64,000 nt of DNA from Streptomyces mesophilus (GTDB lineage Bacteria; Actinomycetota; Actinomycetes; Streptomycetales; Streptomycetaceae): positions 1 through 64,000 of the forward strand of contig NZ_JAAKZW010000014.1 of NCBI RefSeq assembly GCF_011044995.1, written 5' to 3'. Under the pieces are notes generated by a model. That model made no database searches. It saw only the letters and a list, made by a program, of their open reading frames with translations, and was not told where the DNA came from. This document shows positions 50,732 to 58,306 of this stretch, piece after piece. A program made the translations under genes and the position numbers. Numbering within the stretch: the stretch's first letter is position 1; every line of letters begins with the position of its first letter.

Positions 50732-52074
50732 GCCAGGGTCCGGCCCGCTCCGCCCCGCCCGCCCAGCACGGCATACGCGACGGCGTCGGCCAGCGGCTCG
50801 ATGTCGGACTCGGCCAGCGGCGACACCGTGATCCGCATCCCGGGCGCCGCCCCGATCCGGAACCTCGCCCCGGGCGCCACCGCCCACCCGGCGTGCAACA
50901 GCCGGGACACCGCGCCGGTTTCGTCCGGGACCGGCACCCATACGTTCAGGCCGCTGCGCCCCGTCGCCGCGACACCCCGCCGCCCCAGCGCGGCGATCAG
51001 GGCGTCGCGGCGACGCGCATAGGTACGCGCCACGTCCACGGGCACCACCGCACCGGAAGCCCACAGTTCGACGACCGCGCGCTGCACGATCCGGCTCACC
51101 CAGCCCGGTCCGAGCCGCTGCCGGCCCTGCACCCGGTCCACGGTGACCGCGTCGCCGGTCAGGACGGCGAGCCGCAGATCGGGCCCGTACGCCTTGGCCA
51201 CCGAGCGCACCAGCGCCCAACTCCCCTTGCCGGTGGCCAGAGGATGCAACGGCAGGTCGACGATGCCGTGCCCGTGGTCGTCCTCGATCAGCAGCACCGA
51301 TGGGTGCTTCCTGAGGACCGCCCGCAGCGCCCGCGCACGCGAGGCGGTGACCGCGGCGCCCGTGGGGTTCTGCGCCCGGTCCGTGACGATCACGGCACGG
51401 GCACCTTCGCTCAACGCCCGGTCGACCGCGGCCGGCTCGGGCCCTTCGTCGTCCACGGCGATGGCGACGGCGCGCAGCCCGAGCGCCGGGATCAGATCGA
51501 GCAGCGCACCCCAGCCCGGATCCTCCACCGCGACCGCGTCACCCGGCCGCAGGTGCGCGGCCAGGATCCGCTCGATGGCGTCGAGCGAGCCCGACGTGAC
51601 GGCGACAGGCCCGCCCGGAATCCCGTCGGCGTCGAACGCGGCCCGGGCGAGCGCGCCCAGGTCCGGGTCCACCGCGGCCTCGGCGTACATGACCGGCTGC
51701 CGGTCGCTGCGCGCGGCCGCCGCGGCGAACGCCCCGGTGAGGGAAGGCAGCAGCGCGGGATCGGGATTGCCGAGCGAGACATCCCGTACGCCTTCGGGCG
51801 CTTCGACCCGGATCGCGTCGCGCGCGGTGCTCGCGGGCCGCGAACGGACCCGGCTGCCGCGCCTGCCCGCCGTCTCGATCACTCCCCGCTCACGCAGGGT
51901 GCGATACGCCGACGCGACCGTATTCGGATTGACCCCCAGCTCCAGGGCCAACTCCCGCATGGGCGGCAGCACTTGCCCGGGCTCCAGGTCTCCCCTGCCC
52001 ACCGCGCCCTCGACGCTGGCCGCAATCTCTGCTGCGCGTCGGCCTTCGATCCGATATCCTCCTAGCACAAACAT
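50725..52074 (-). CDS. MocR-type GntR/aminotransferase regulator (PdxR-like)
   Basis: Predicted 449-residue fusion of a GntR winged helix (residues about 10-80: LPPMRELALELGVNPNTVASAYRTLRERG) and a class I aminotransferase-like domain with LGNPDPALLP, VTSGSLDAIERIL, TDRAQNPTGAAVT and a PLP-lysine in SVAKAYGPDLRL. MocR proteins sense pyridoxal phosphate and often activate or repress vitamin B6 genes. It is divergent from a PLP-oxidase-fold gene only 29 bases away, suggesting direct control of that gene. Confidence 0.9.
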   Translation of the reverse strand: MFVLGGYRIEGRRAAEIAASVEGAVGRGDLEPGQVLPPMRELALELGVNPNTVASAYRTLRERGVIETAGRRGSRVRSRPASTARDAIRVEAPEGVRDVSLGNPDPALLPSLTGAFAAAAARSDRQPVMYAEAAVDPDLGALARAAFDADGIPGGPVAVTSGSLDAIERILAAHLRPGDAVAVEDPGWGALLDLIPALGLRAVAIAVDDEGPEPAAVDRALSEGARAVIVTDRAQNPTGAAVTASRARALRAVLRKHPSVLLIEDDHGHGIVDLPLHPLATGKGSWALVRSVAKAYGPDLRLAVLTGDAVTVDRVQGRQRLGPGWVSRIVQRAVVELWASGAVVPVDVARTYARRRDALIAALGRRGVAATGRSGLNVWVPVPDETGAVSRLLHAGWAVAPGARFRIGAAPGMRITVSPLAESDIEPLADAVAYAVLGGRGGAGRTLAT

Positions 52075-52103
52075 GAGTATGCACTAATGCAATGGAGATC
52101 GCA

Positions 52104-52796
52104 ATGAGCGTTGCGCCGGACACCACGGAGCCGACCACCACCCCGGACTCGTATGCACCGACGGAGCGCACCGTCCCCACCCGCTCCAAGGAGCGCGCGC
52201 ACTACGACCGGGAATTGGTGCATTCGATACTCGACGAGACCTACCTCTGCCACATGGGCTTCGTCCGCGACGGCGCCCCGGTGGTGCTGCCGACGCTGTA
52301 CGCGCGGGTCGGCGAGCGGCTCTACGTGCACGGGTCGACCGGCTCGCGCCCGCTGCGGATGGCGGGCCAGGCCGACCCGGGCCTGTCCGTCTGTCTGACG
52401 GTGACGCATGTGGACGGCCTCGTGCTCGCCCGCTCGGCGTTCCACCACTCGATCAACTACCGCTCCGTCGTGGTGCACGGCACCGCCCACCAGGTCACCG
52501 ATCCGCAGGAGAAGCGACTGGCCCTGGACGCCATCGTCGACCAGGTCGTGGCCGGCCGGGCCGCGGACTCCCGCCCGGCCGACGCCAAGGAGCTGGCCGC
52601 CACCGCGGTGCTCCGCGTCGACCTGGCCGAGGTCTCCGCGAAGATCCGCACCGGCGGCCCCAACGACGAGCCCAAGGACATGGAGCTCCCCCACTGGGCG
52701 GGCGTGGTGCCGGTGGCCCGCACGTACGGCGCGCCGATTCCGTCCGATGACCTGGAGCCGGGGGTCGAACTGCCGGAGTATCTGCGCGGTTTGTGA
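52104..52796 (+). CDS. Pyridoxamine 5'-phosphate oxidase-family protein
   Basis: Predicted 230-residue flavin-binding split-barrel protein. HSILDETYLCHMGFVRDGAP and VVLPTLYARVGERLYVHG match the FMN-binding PPOX type with a conserved His; RSVVVHGTAHQVTDPQEK and the helical part follow. It may oxidise pyridoxamine phosphate or act as a flavin reductase-like protein. The ATG at 52104 follows GGAG at proper spacing; an in-frame ATG lies 4 codons earlier. A strong terminator follows. The divergent MocR-type gene suggests B6-linked regulation. Confidence 0.88.
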   Translation: MSVAPDTTEPTTTPDSYAPTERTVPTRSKERAHYDRELVHSILDETYLCHMGFVRDGAPVVLPTLYARVGERLYVHGSTGSRPLRMAGQADPGLSVCLTVTHVDGLVLARSAFHHSINYRSVVVHGTAHQVTDPQEKRLALDAIVDQVVAGRAADSRPADAKELAATAVLRVDLAEVSAKIRTGGPNDEPKDMELPHWAGVVPVARTYGAPIPSDDLEPGVELPEYLRGL

Positions 52797-52822
52797 GCGG
52801 ACGCATCACCCGAACGTGAAGC

Positions 52823-52854
52823 AAGGGCCGCCCTCTCGTCGAGGGCGGCCCTTT
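52823..52854. terminator. Terminator after the PPOX gene (bidirectional)
   Basis: AAGGGCCGCCCTC (52823-52835) pairs with GAGGGCGGCCCTT (52841-52853) over 13 bp with loop TCGTC, followed by T's. It also follows the convergent EamA gene at 52882. Confidence 0.85.
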
Positions 52855-52888
52855 CGCTATGTATCGAGGGCGGCCGTTTCGCTATGTA
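52839..52888 (+). repeat. 25-bp tandem duplication at the terminator and EamA stop
   Basis: TCGAGGGCGGCCC... spans 52839-52863 and is repeated at 52864-52888 with one mismatch (C to G). The first copy holds the right arm of the terminator and the second contains the TAG stop of the minus-strand EamA gene, so the last codons of that gene are part of the duplicated unit. Confidence 0.8.
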
Positions 52889-53868
52889 CGGACAGCGCTC
52901 AGTGATGTACGAGCAGCGGTCCGCGTCTCCGCCACCGCGAGCCCCGCCAGCGCGAGCAGCATCAGCAAGGTGCCCACCACCGTCGCCGCGGTCAGATGCT
53001 CACCGAACGCGAGCACCGCGAGGATGGCCGCACTGACCGGTTCGAGCAGCATGATCACGGAGACGGTGGCCGAGCGGACCGCGGCCGCCCCCGCGAAGTA
53101 CAGGGCGTAGGCCAGCGCGGTCGGCACGGCCGCGACGTACAGCATCAGGCCGAGGATCCGGCCGAGTTGATCGGTGTGGGGCAGCAGCCCTTCGACCGCC
53201 GCGAACGGCAGCAGGCACAGTGCGGCGATCGCGAAGGTCCACACGGTCGTGGTGTGGGTGTCGGCGCCCGAACCGTCCCTGCCCCACCAGCGGGTGAGCA
53301 GAGTCATCACGGCGTACCCGGCAGCGGACCCGATCGCGAGCAGGACGCCGGCCGGATCGACCTCGCCCGGACCGCCGCCACCCTCGCCGAAGACGAGCAC
53401 GACCAGGCCCGCGAGTGCACCGGCGACGGCCAGTACGCCGCCGATTCCGAGGCGTTCACCGAGCAGCAGCCTGGCCCCCAGCGCGATCAGGACGGGGCCC
53501 GCACCGAGCGTGACCACCGTGCCGACGGCCAGACCGGTGGCCGATACGGCGGCGAAGTACGCGGTCTGGAAGACGGCGAGGGCGACACCGAGCGCGATCA
53601 TCCGCCCCGGCCGCACCTTGGCACGCGCCCGACCGCCGCGGCGCCGCAGCAGCCCGGCCACGAGCAGCAGCACGAGGCCGCCGGCGCAGCGCCAGAACGA
53701 CAGGGCGATGGGCCGCAGTTCGCTGGACTGGAACACCAGGAGCGCGGCGGCTCCCGCGGTACCCCAGGCGACACCGGCGACGATCAGATAGAGCAGGCCG
53801 CGTCCGACGGACAGGGCGGGGGAACCAGGGGCGACGACGGCACCCTGGGTGGAAACAGCATTCGACAC
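52882..53868 (-). CDS. EamA-family (DMT) transporter, downstream copy
   Basis: Predicted 328-residue ten-span membrane protein. [22 protein letters not shown] opens the first EamA domain and [21 protein letters not shown] closes the second. The GTG start at 53868 follows GGAGAG. The 158 bases upstream contain a 13-codon ORF and two hairpins, suggesting that expression is controlled by translation of that leader. It probably exports an amino acid or related metabolite; the leader composition (Leu, Pro, Ala) may hint at the effector. It is the second of two EamA genes in the same direction. Confidence 0.88.
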   Translation of the reverse strand: MSNAVSTQGAVVAPGSPALSVGRGLLYLIVAGVAWGTAGAAALLVFQSSELRPIALSFWRCAGGLVLLLVAGLLRRRGGRARAKVRPGRMIALGVALAVFQTAYFAAVSATGLAVGTVVTLGAGPVLIALGARLLLGERLGIGGVLAVAGALAGLVVLVFGEGGGGPGEVDPAGVLLAIGSAAGYAVMTLLTRWWGRDGSGADTHTTTVWTFAIAALCLLPFAAVEGLLPHTDQLGRILGLMLYVAAVPTALAYALYFAGAAAVRSATVSVIMLLEPVSAAILAVLAFGEHLTAATVVGTLLMLLALAGLAVAETRTAARTSLSAVRT

Positions 53869-53886
53869 GAGGCTCTCCGCAAAGGA

Positions 53887-53943
53887 CAGACGAAAGGGAC
53901 TGTCGTCTGCGGGCAGCCGTCACCGGCCCGGGAACTCCCGGGC
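53887..53943 (-). promoter_or_regulatory. Leader hairpins before the EamA gene (putative attenuator)
   Basis: GCCCGGGA-AC-TCCCGGGC at 53926-53943 forms an 8-bp stem with a 2-base loop, a shape likely to stop or pause RNA polymerase or the ribosome. CAGACGA (53887-53893) and TCGTCTG (53903-53909) form a second hairpin just before the GGAGAG of the EamA gene. The GC run CCGCA...TGCGG flanks it and could extend the stem. Confidence 0.6.
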
Positions 53944-53974
53944 AGATTTCGGTGGTTGACTCCGACCGCCCGCG

Positions 53975-54016
53975 CTAGGCGGCAGGAGGCGGAAGGACAA
54001 GCGCTCGTGCGTGCAT
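53975..54016 (-). CDS. Leader peptide MHARALVLPPPAA
   Basis: A complete 14-codon ORF (13 residues plus TAG) on the minus strand. AGGGTGG lies 7-10 bases before the ATG. The ATG is 10 bases after the stop of the upstream EamA gene, so ribosomes could re-initiate. Three consecutive prolines near the end form a motif known to stall ribosomes unless EF-P assists. Hairpins follow before the downstream EamA gene. I infer a regulatory leader, similar in layout to amino-acid attenuators. Confidence 0.55.
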   Translation of the reverse strand: MHARALVLPPPAA

Positions 54017-54026
54017 GATCGCCACC

Positions 54027-55031
54027 CTACGCTTCGGCCCGGCTCACGGACAATGCCGTTTCGTCCTGTGGACCGCCGCTCGCGACGGGCTCGGGCGCCG
54101 CCTTCACAGGAGTGGCGGACTGGGCGATGAACGCGCCGATCAGAACGACCGCACCGCCGATGATCTGGGGCGCGGACAGATGCTCGCCGAGCAGGAACCA
54201 GGCCAGTACGGTCGCGACGACCGCCTCGAGGTAGGCGACGACTCCGGCCACCTGCGGCGAGAGCCTGCGTACGGAGAGCAGACCCGTGCCGTACGCGAGC
54301 ACCGTGGCGATCAGCACCACCCAGCCGAGCAGCAACCACCCCGACACCGCGGTGCCGTCCATGTCCGCAGTGCCCGAGAGCACCGACCAGTCCATCTCCC
54401 ATGGGCGGGCGATCACCGTCAGGATCAGAGCGCCGATCAGCATGCCGTACGCGATGACGCCCAGCGGATCCGGAGCCTGTTCGCCCGAGTCGCTGCCGTG
54501 GTCGCCGAGGATGAAGTAGCCGGCCTGGCACACCGCGGCGCCAAGACCGAGGAGCACGCCGATCGCGTCGAAGCTCAGACCTGCCCAGACCTCGACCACA
54601 CAGGCGAGCCCGCCGACCGCGAGCACCACACCGACCGCCGCGGCCCGCGTGACGTGCCGGCGCTGGACGAAACGGATCCAGACGAGCACGAGCGCCGGCC
54701 CCAGGTACTCGATGAGCAGGGCCACGCCTACGGGGATACGGGAGATCGCCGCGAAGTAGCAGGCCTGGACGCCCGCGACGGCGAACAGGCCGAAACCGGC
54801 GAGCAACGCGGGCCTGCGCACCAGCAGTTCGCGATGGCGCCAGGCCACCGGCAGCAGCACAAGCGCCGCACCCGCCACCCGCAGCCAGACCACATGCAGC
54901 GGGTCGAGCCCTGCCGTGATGAGCGGCTTCGCCGCCACGCCGGAGCCGCCGAACGCCAGCGCCGACACCAGAGCCAGCGTCAGTCCGACGCTGCGGCCCC
55001 GGTCCCCTTGAATCCCCTTGAACGTAGACAC
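54027..55031 (-). CDS. EamA-family (DMT) transporter, upstream copy
   Basis: Predicted 334-residue ten-span membrane protein starting at GTG (MSTFKGIQGD). The two EamA repeats are visible (GLTLALVSALAFGGSGVAAKPL and GWLLLGWVVLIATVLAYGTGLL). It resembles threonine/homoserine-type RhtA exporters as well as drug exporters; specificity cannot be set. Its stop lies 10 bases before the leader ORF of the next EamA gene, so the two are probably co-transcribed, with the leader regulating only the second. Confidence 0.88.
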   Translation of the reverse strand: MSTFKGIQGDRGRSVGLTLALVSALAFGGSGVAAKPLITAGLDPLHVVWLRVAGAALVLLPVAWRHRELLVRRPALLAGFGLFAVAGVQACYFAAISRIPVGVALLIEYLGPALVLVWIRFVQRRHVTRAAAVGVVLAVGGLACVVEVWAGLSFDAIGVLLGLGAAVCQAGYFILGDHGSDSGEQAPDPLGVIAYGMLIGALILTVIARPWEMDWSVLSGTADMDGTAVSGWLLLGWVVLIATVLAYGTGLLSVRRLSPQVAGVVAYLEAVVATVLAWFLLGEHLSAPQIIGGAVVLIGAFIAQSATPVKAAPEPVASGGPQDETALSVSRAEA

Positions 55032-55166
55032 GCGGCCATGATGACAGGCGACGTCATGAGCGTCACCCCCGATACCCCTGACATCTCGGAAAGCGAGACG
55101 GCGCCCGGGCGCGGTCCACGCGACGACCGGGCACAGTTCGCCCGACGTCCACCCACTGCGCCCCCG

Positions 55167-55736
55167 TCAGCCCGTCAAGGGCTCACCGAACCCCGCGTCG
55201 ATGCGCTCCACCAGCGCCCGCGGATCCACACCGGAGCGACGCAGGATCTGCACCGCGCGGCTTTCGGCATCCAGAGCGAGGGCCGCGAGCACATCGATCC
55301 CGTCGGCGGACCTCCGGCCGCCCTCCCGGGCGCGCGCCTGCGCCAGCTCCATCGCACTCAGCGCGGAGGGCGACCAGCCGGCCGGTTCCCGCGCCCCTCG
55401 TTCCCGTACGACCGGAACGGCGCCCGAATCCTCGACCGTGCCCTGCCAGCGCAGCCCGTACCCGATGGAACGCTGCACCAGGAGGCCGAGCAGCCGGGCC
55501 ACGCGCGCGCCGTCTCCGAATACCGCGCGCACCGCGGGGTCGGACTCGAGCAGGGAGTGCAGCAGATGGGCGGTATCCAGCTGGCCGTCGCCGCCGCGCA
55601 GGGCCCGTCGGCGGGCGCCCGCGATCACCGACTGCAGCTCGGCGTCGAGCTCGCCGTCGGGTTCGGTCCGTGGCAGGCGCGGGTGCGGAAGTCCTTGATC
55701 CGCATCCGGCCAGGTGGGGCTGTGCACACCTGCCAC
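55167..55736 (-). CDS. Clp N-terminal (Clp_N) domain protein
   Basis: Predicted 189-residue protein. ELQSVIAGARRRALRGGDGQLDTAHLLHSLLES and LAQARAREGGRRSADGIDVLAALALDAES, each split over the two halves, are two Clp_N-type repeats. It lacks the AAA+ domains and any signal. Stand-alone Clp_N proteins in actinobacteria, such as ClpC-like adaptor or stress proteins, are thought to bind substrates or modulate Clp proteases. No Clp gene is nearby. Confidence 0.85.
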   Translation of the reverse strand: MAGVHSPTWPDADQGLPHPRLPRTEPDGELDAELQSVIAGARRRALRGGDGQLDTAHLLHSLLESDPAVRAVFGDGARVARLLGLLVQRSIGYGLRWQGTVEDSGAVPVVRERGAREPAGWSPSALSAMELAQARAREGGRRSADGIDVLAALALDAESRAVQILRRSGVDPRALVERIDAGFGEPLTG

Positions 55737-56050
55737 CCCATCAGCCCGGGACGCTCCGGGGCATCCCCGCCGGGAAGCATCTTCACGTCCGACACAAGGT
55801 GGGGATGCGTGTACGGGTTCTCCTCCTTACGGATGAGATCTCCCTTCACGGGGACCCGTTCCCTTCCGATGCATGTCCGACGAATGGCCGGCGAGTGGCC
55901 AAGGATCGGGACCCGGGGGCGCGCACGCTTCCGGCGCACTCCCCCAGCGCAACCACGGGCCGCACAGTGCTCGTCCCTCAGGGCACCCGAGCAACATCCG
56001 AGCACCGTGGTCCAGTTGACCGTCCCGCACGTCCGCGGAAAGGAGTCGCC
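55737..56050. other. Intergenic region without a supported gene
   Basis: About 314 bases. It must hold the promoter of the Clp_N gene and that of the small protein at 56051. Reading frames here are Arg/Pro-rich and lack good ribosome-binding sites. I see no terminator, repeat or RNA gene. Confidence 0.5.
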
Positions 56051-56287
56051 ATGCCCCGAGCCGTACGCCCCGCGCGCCTGCGCGGCGCCCCGCCCGAGGA
56101 GTGCGGCTGCTGGCTGGTGGCACTGCCGGCGATCGACGGCAAGCAGTACGTGTACCGGGTCTACGCCCCCGAGGACGCTCTGCCCGCGGACCTGTTCTGG
56201 GAGGCGTGGCACTGCCATGATGAGGGCCCGCACCCGCGCGCACTGGATCTCTTCGACGCCGCGGTGATCCGCAGAATCGGCCGCTGA
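56051..56287 (+). CDS. Small hypothetical protein
   Basis: Predicted 78-residue protein, ATG preceded by AAAGGAG. It starts MPRAVRPARLRGAPPEECG and contains WLVALPAIDGKQYVYRVY and WEAWHCHDEGPHP, an unusual Trp/His/Cys cluster that may bind a metal. No family recognised. No clear partner is adjacent; the SRPBCC gene follows after a palindrome. Confidence 0.6.
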   Translation: MPRAVRPARLRGAPPEECGCWLVALPAIDGKQYVYRVYAPEDALPADLFWEAWHCHDEGPHPRALDLFDAAVIRRIGR

Positions 56288-56318
56288 CGCGCACCTCGAT
56301 GCACGAGCTCCACAATTT

Positions 56319-56333
56319 CTGACGAGTCGTCAG
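56319..56333. promoter_or_regulatory. Palindrome CTGACGAGTCGTCAG before the SRPBCC gene
   Basis: A perfect inverted repeat CTGACGA-G-TCGTCAG of 15 bp, about 87 bases upstream of the SRPBCC start and 32 bases after the stop of the small hypothetical gene. TetR-type sites in acyl-CoA/cyclase genes of actinomycetes often look like this; the binding protein is not in the window. Confidence 0.6.
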
Positions 56334-56419
56334 TCTTGTAACTTCCCGACTACGAGGCTACGTTCCGCGACACCGCCGCTGCGCTACCACCGCAGCGCTT
56401 GACGAGAAGGGGTGGTCGC

Positions 56420-56848
56420 ATGGCCGAAGTCAGCGCGGAAGCACGCATCGACGCTCCCGCCGAGAAGGTCTGGGAGAAGCTCACTGACTTCTCCGTATTC
56501 GGCGAGTGGAGCGTGACGCACACCGGGTTCCCCAAGGGGGCGCCGGAATCGCTCAAGCAGGGCGACACGTTCGAGGAGAGCATGAAGCTCATGGGCTTCC
56601 CCGCCGATGCGGTGTGGACGGTGGAGTCCCTCGAGGACGGCCGTTCGTTCACCATCCGCGGCAAGGGCCCGATGGGGGTGAACCTCAAGCAGGCCTACAC
56701 CCTGACGCCCGACGGCAACGCCACGGTGATGCGCATCGACGGCGAGTTCACGGGTGCGGCCGTGACGCTGATGGCGGGCAAGCTCAAGGATTCGGCGACG
56801 GCGGCTCTCCACGAGTCGCTGCGCAAGCTGAACGCGCTCATCGTCTGA
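56420..56848 (+). CDS. SRPBCC (polyketide cyclase/dehydrase-like) protein
   Basis: Predicted 142-residue START-like lipid/polyketide-binding fold. AEVSAEARIDAPAEKVWEKLTDF is the usual opening, with a hydrophobic C-terminal helix LMAGKLKDSATAALHESLRKL. The pocket could bind a hydrophobic metabolite. A palindrome lies upstream and a strong terminator downstream, so it is probably monocistronic. No catalytic residues can be assigned. Confidence 0.88.
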   Translation: MAEVSAEARIDAPAEKVWEKLTDFSVFGEWSVTHTGFPKGAPESLKQGDTFEESMKLMGFPADAVWTVESLEDGRSFTIRGKGPMGVNLKQAYTLTPDGNATVMRIDGEFTGAAVTLMAGKLKDSATAALHESLRKLNALIV

Positions 56849-56858
56849 GCCAGGGCCC

Positions 56859-56904
56859 AAACGGCAGGCGCCCCACGCGCGTTCGCGTGGGGCGCCTGCC
56901 GTTT
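56859..56904. terminator. Bidirectional terminator between SRPBCC and PadR genes
   Basis: A perfect 21-bp stem: arms 56859-56879 and 56884-56904, core ACGGCAGGCGCC / GGCGCCTGCCGT, with a 4-base loop CGTT. A's before and T's after allow termination in both directions. Confidence 0.92.
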
Positions 56905-56921
56905 TCACCAGTCGGCGGGAC

Positions 56922-57620
56922 TCAGTCCTCGTCGGCGAGGATCAGATAGAGCTTCTTACGGGCGTCGTTGACGACGGCGAGCGCCTTCTCGCGCTGCTCC
57001 GCCGAGCCGGTCTTCCAGACCTGGCCGAAGGCCTCCATCAGACCGAAGCCGGCCTGCCGGATCTCGTTGACCGTGTCCCAGTCGACGCCGCGGCCGGCAT
57101 CCTCCCAGGGGGCATCCGGGCCCTCGTCGGCGGCCGTACGGCCGGCCTCGGTGAGCGAGAACAGCTTCTTGCCGCCCTCGGACTCACTGGTGATCAGGCC
57201 CTCGTCCTCGAGCAGCTGCAGGGTCGGGTACACCGACCCCGGGCTGGGCTTCCACGCCCCGCCGCTGCGCTCGGCGATCTCCTGGATCATCTCGTAACCG
57301 TGCATCGGCCGGTCCTTCAGCAGGGCCAGGATCGAGGCGCGCACATCACCGCGCCGCGCCCGTCCACGGCCACCGCCGCGTCCGCGCCCGCCCCAGGGGC
57401 CGGGCCCGCCGAAGCCGCGGGGGTCGAAGCCGCCGGGGCCGAAGGGCCCGAAGGCACGCCGGCCCTCGCCGCCCCGCGGACCCTCGAAGCCGCCGCCTCC
57501 GCGCGGCCCACCGGGCCCGCCGAAACCGGGGCCGGGCCCGCGCCGGCCGAAGCCGCCGTGGTGCTGACGGCCGTGCTCGTGCTCATGTCCATTCTCGTGT
57601 CCATGTACATGGGGTCGCAT
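56922..57620 (-). CDS. PadR-family regulator with His/Gly-rich N-terminal extension
   Basis: Predicted 232-residue regulator (or 238 from an ATG 6 codons upstream). Residues 1-25 are His-rich (HVHGHENGHEHEHGRQHH) and 26-90 Gly/Arg/Phe-rich and probably disordered. The winged helix follows: ASILALLKDRPMHGYEMIQEI and GAWKPSPGSVYPTLQLLEDEG, then KKLFSLTEAGRTAA and a C-terminal helix for dimerisation. The extension could bind Ni, Zn or Cu and tune DNA binding, or be a condensation-prone tail. A CGATATATCG palindrome lies upstream. Confidence 0.85.
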   Translation of the reverse strand: MRPHVHGHENGHEHEHGRQHHGGFGRRGPGPGFGGPGGPRGGGGFEGPRGGEGRRAFGPFGPGGFDPRGFGGPGPWGGRGRGGGRGRARRGDVRASILALLKDRPMHGYEMIQEIAERSGGAWKPSPGSVYPTLQLLEDEGLITSESEGGKKLFSLTEAGRTAADEGPDAPWEDAGRGVDWDTVNEIRQAGFGLMEAFGQVWKTGSAEQREKALAVVNDARKKLYLILADED

Positions 57621-57746
57621 ATCAATCACTTCTCTCATGTGTCGTTCAGCGTGGGATCCGCTCCTCGAATAGGCGCCGTATGCCGTATCTCGGGATGCGC
57701 TGTAAGGAGCGCTCGCGATCTTTCATGAACCATCGCGATGCCTCAA

Positions 57747-57756
57747 CGATATATCG
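57747..57756. promoter_or_regulatory. Palindrome CGATATATCG upstream of the PadR gene
   Basis: A perfect 10-bp AT-centred palindrome, about 130 bases before the PadR start, in a weakly AT-rich patch. A possible PadR operator controlling itself and the degenerate oxidoreductase gene next to it. Confidence 0.55.
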
Positions 57757-57789
57757 CTACCGATCGGATGGCAAGCCCTCTTCTGGAGG

Positions 57790-58217
57790 CTCCTGTGTCC
57801 TTGACATCGAAGCCGGTCCGGCGGAGGTCGCCGACCTGCGCCGGACCAACAGGTTCCCGGCGCCGGGACGGCACCGATCTGCCGCACGGCGCCCAGGCCT
57901 ACCGCCCCTTCGGCACGGCCGCCCAGCTCGCCCGCAGGGCCGGCGCCACCGTGCTCGCCACCGTCCGCCGCACCGCGGACCTCGACCACATCGCCCCGGC
58001 CGTCGTCTCCCACGCCGTCGCGTTGGCCGCCGGCGCCCCCGCCACGGCCATCCGCGCCCACGCGCCGCGGGGCGTCGACCGCATCATCGCGGTCGCCCTG
58101 TCCGACAACGCCGACCTCCACAACGCCGTCGTCGCCAACGAGGCCGTCATCGCCGCCCACGATCACGTCGATGTCGGCGGTGGCCGCAGCCGCATCCTGG
58201 TCACCATCCCCCGGTAG
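57790..58217 (+). pseudogene. Remnant of a zinc-type/quinone oxidoreductase (MDR) gene
   Basis: Residues in one frame, GTAAQLARRAGATVLATVRR, DLDHIAPAVVSHAVAL and RGVDRIIAVALSDNADL, read as the cofactor-domain portion of NADPH:quinone oxidoreductases. The N-terminal half and the Gly-rich NADPH loop are missing (sequence jumps from AYRPFG to TAAQLAR), and after VIAAHD the sequence is unrelated. An ATG opens the same frame at 57738, but the product would be non-functional. A disrupted gene of a MDR enzyme beside a PadR regulator is the likely history. Confidence 0.7.
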
Positions 58218-58306
58218 CGCAGACTTGGGCGATCTCTGCCTGATCTACGCCGCCATGCGCCGGACTTCTTCATACGCTCGCTGCGCAGATGGCTCGGCTC
58301 CGCACG

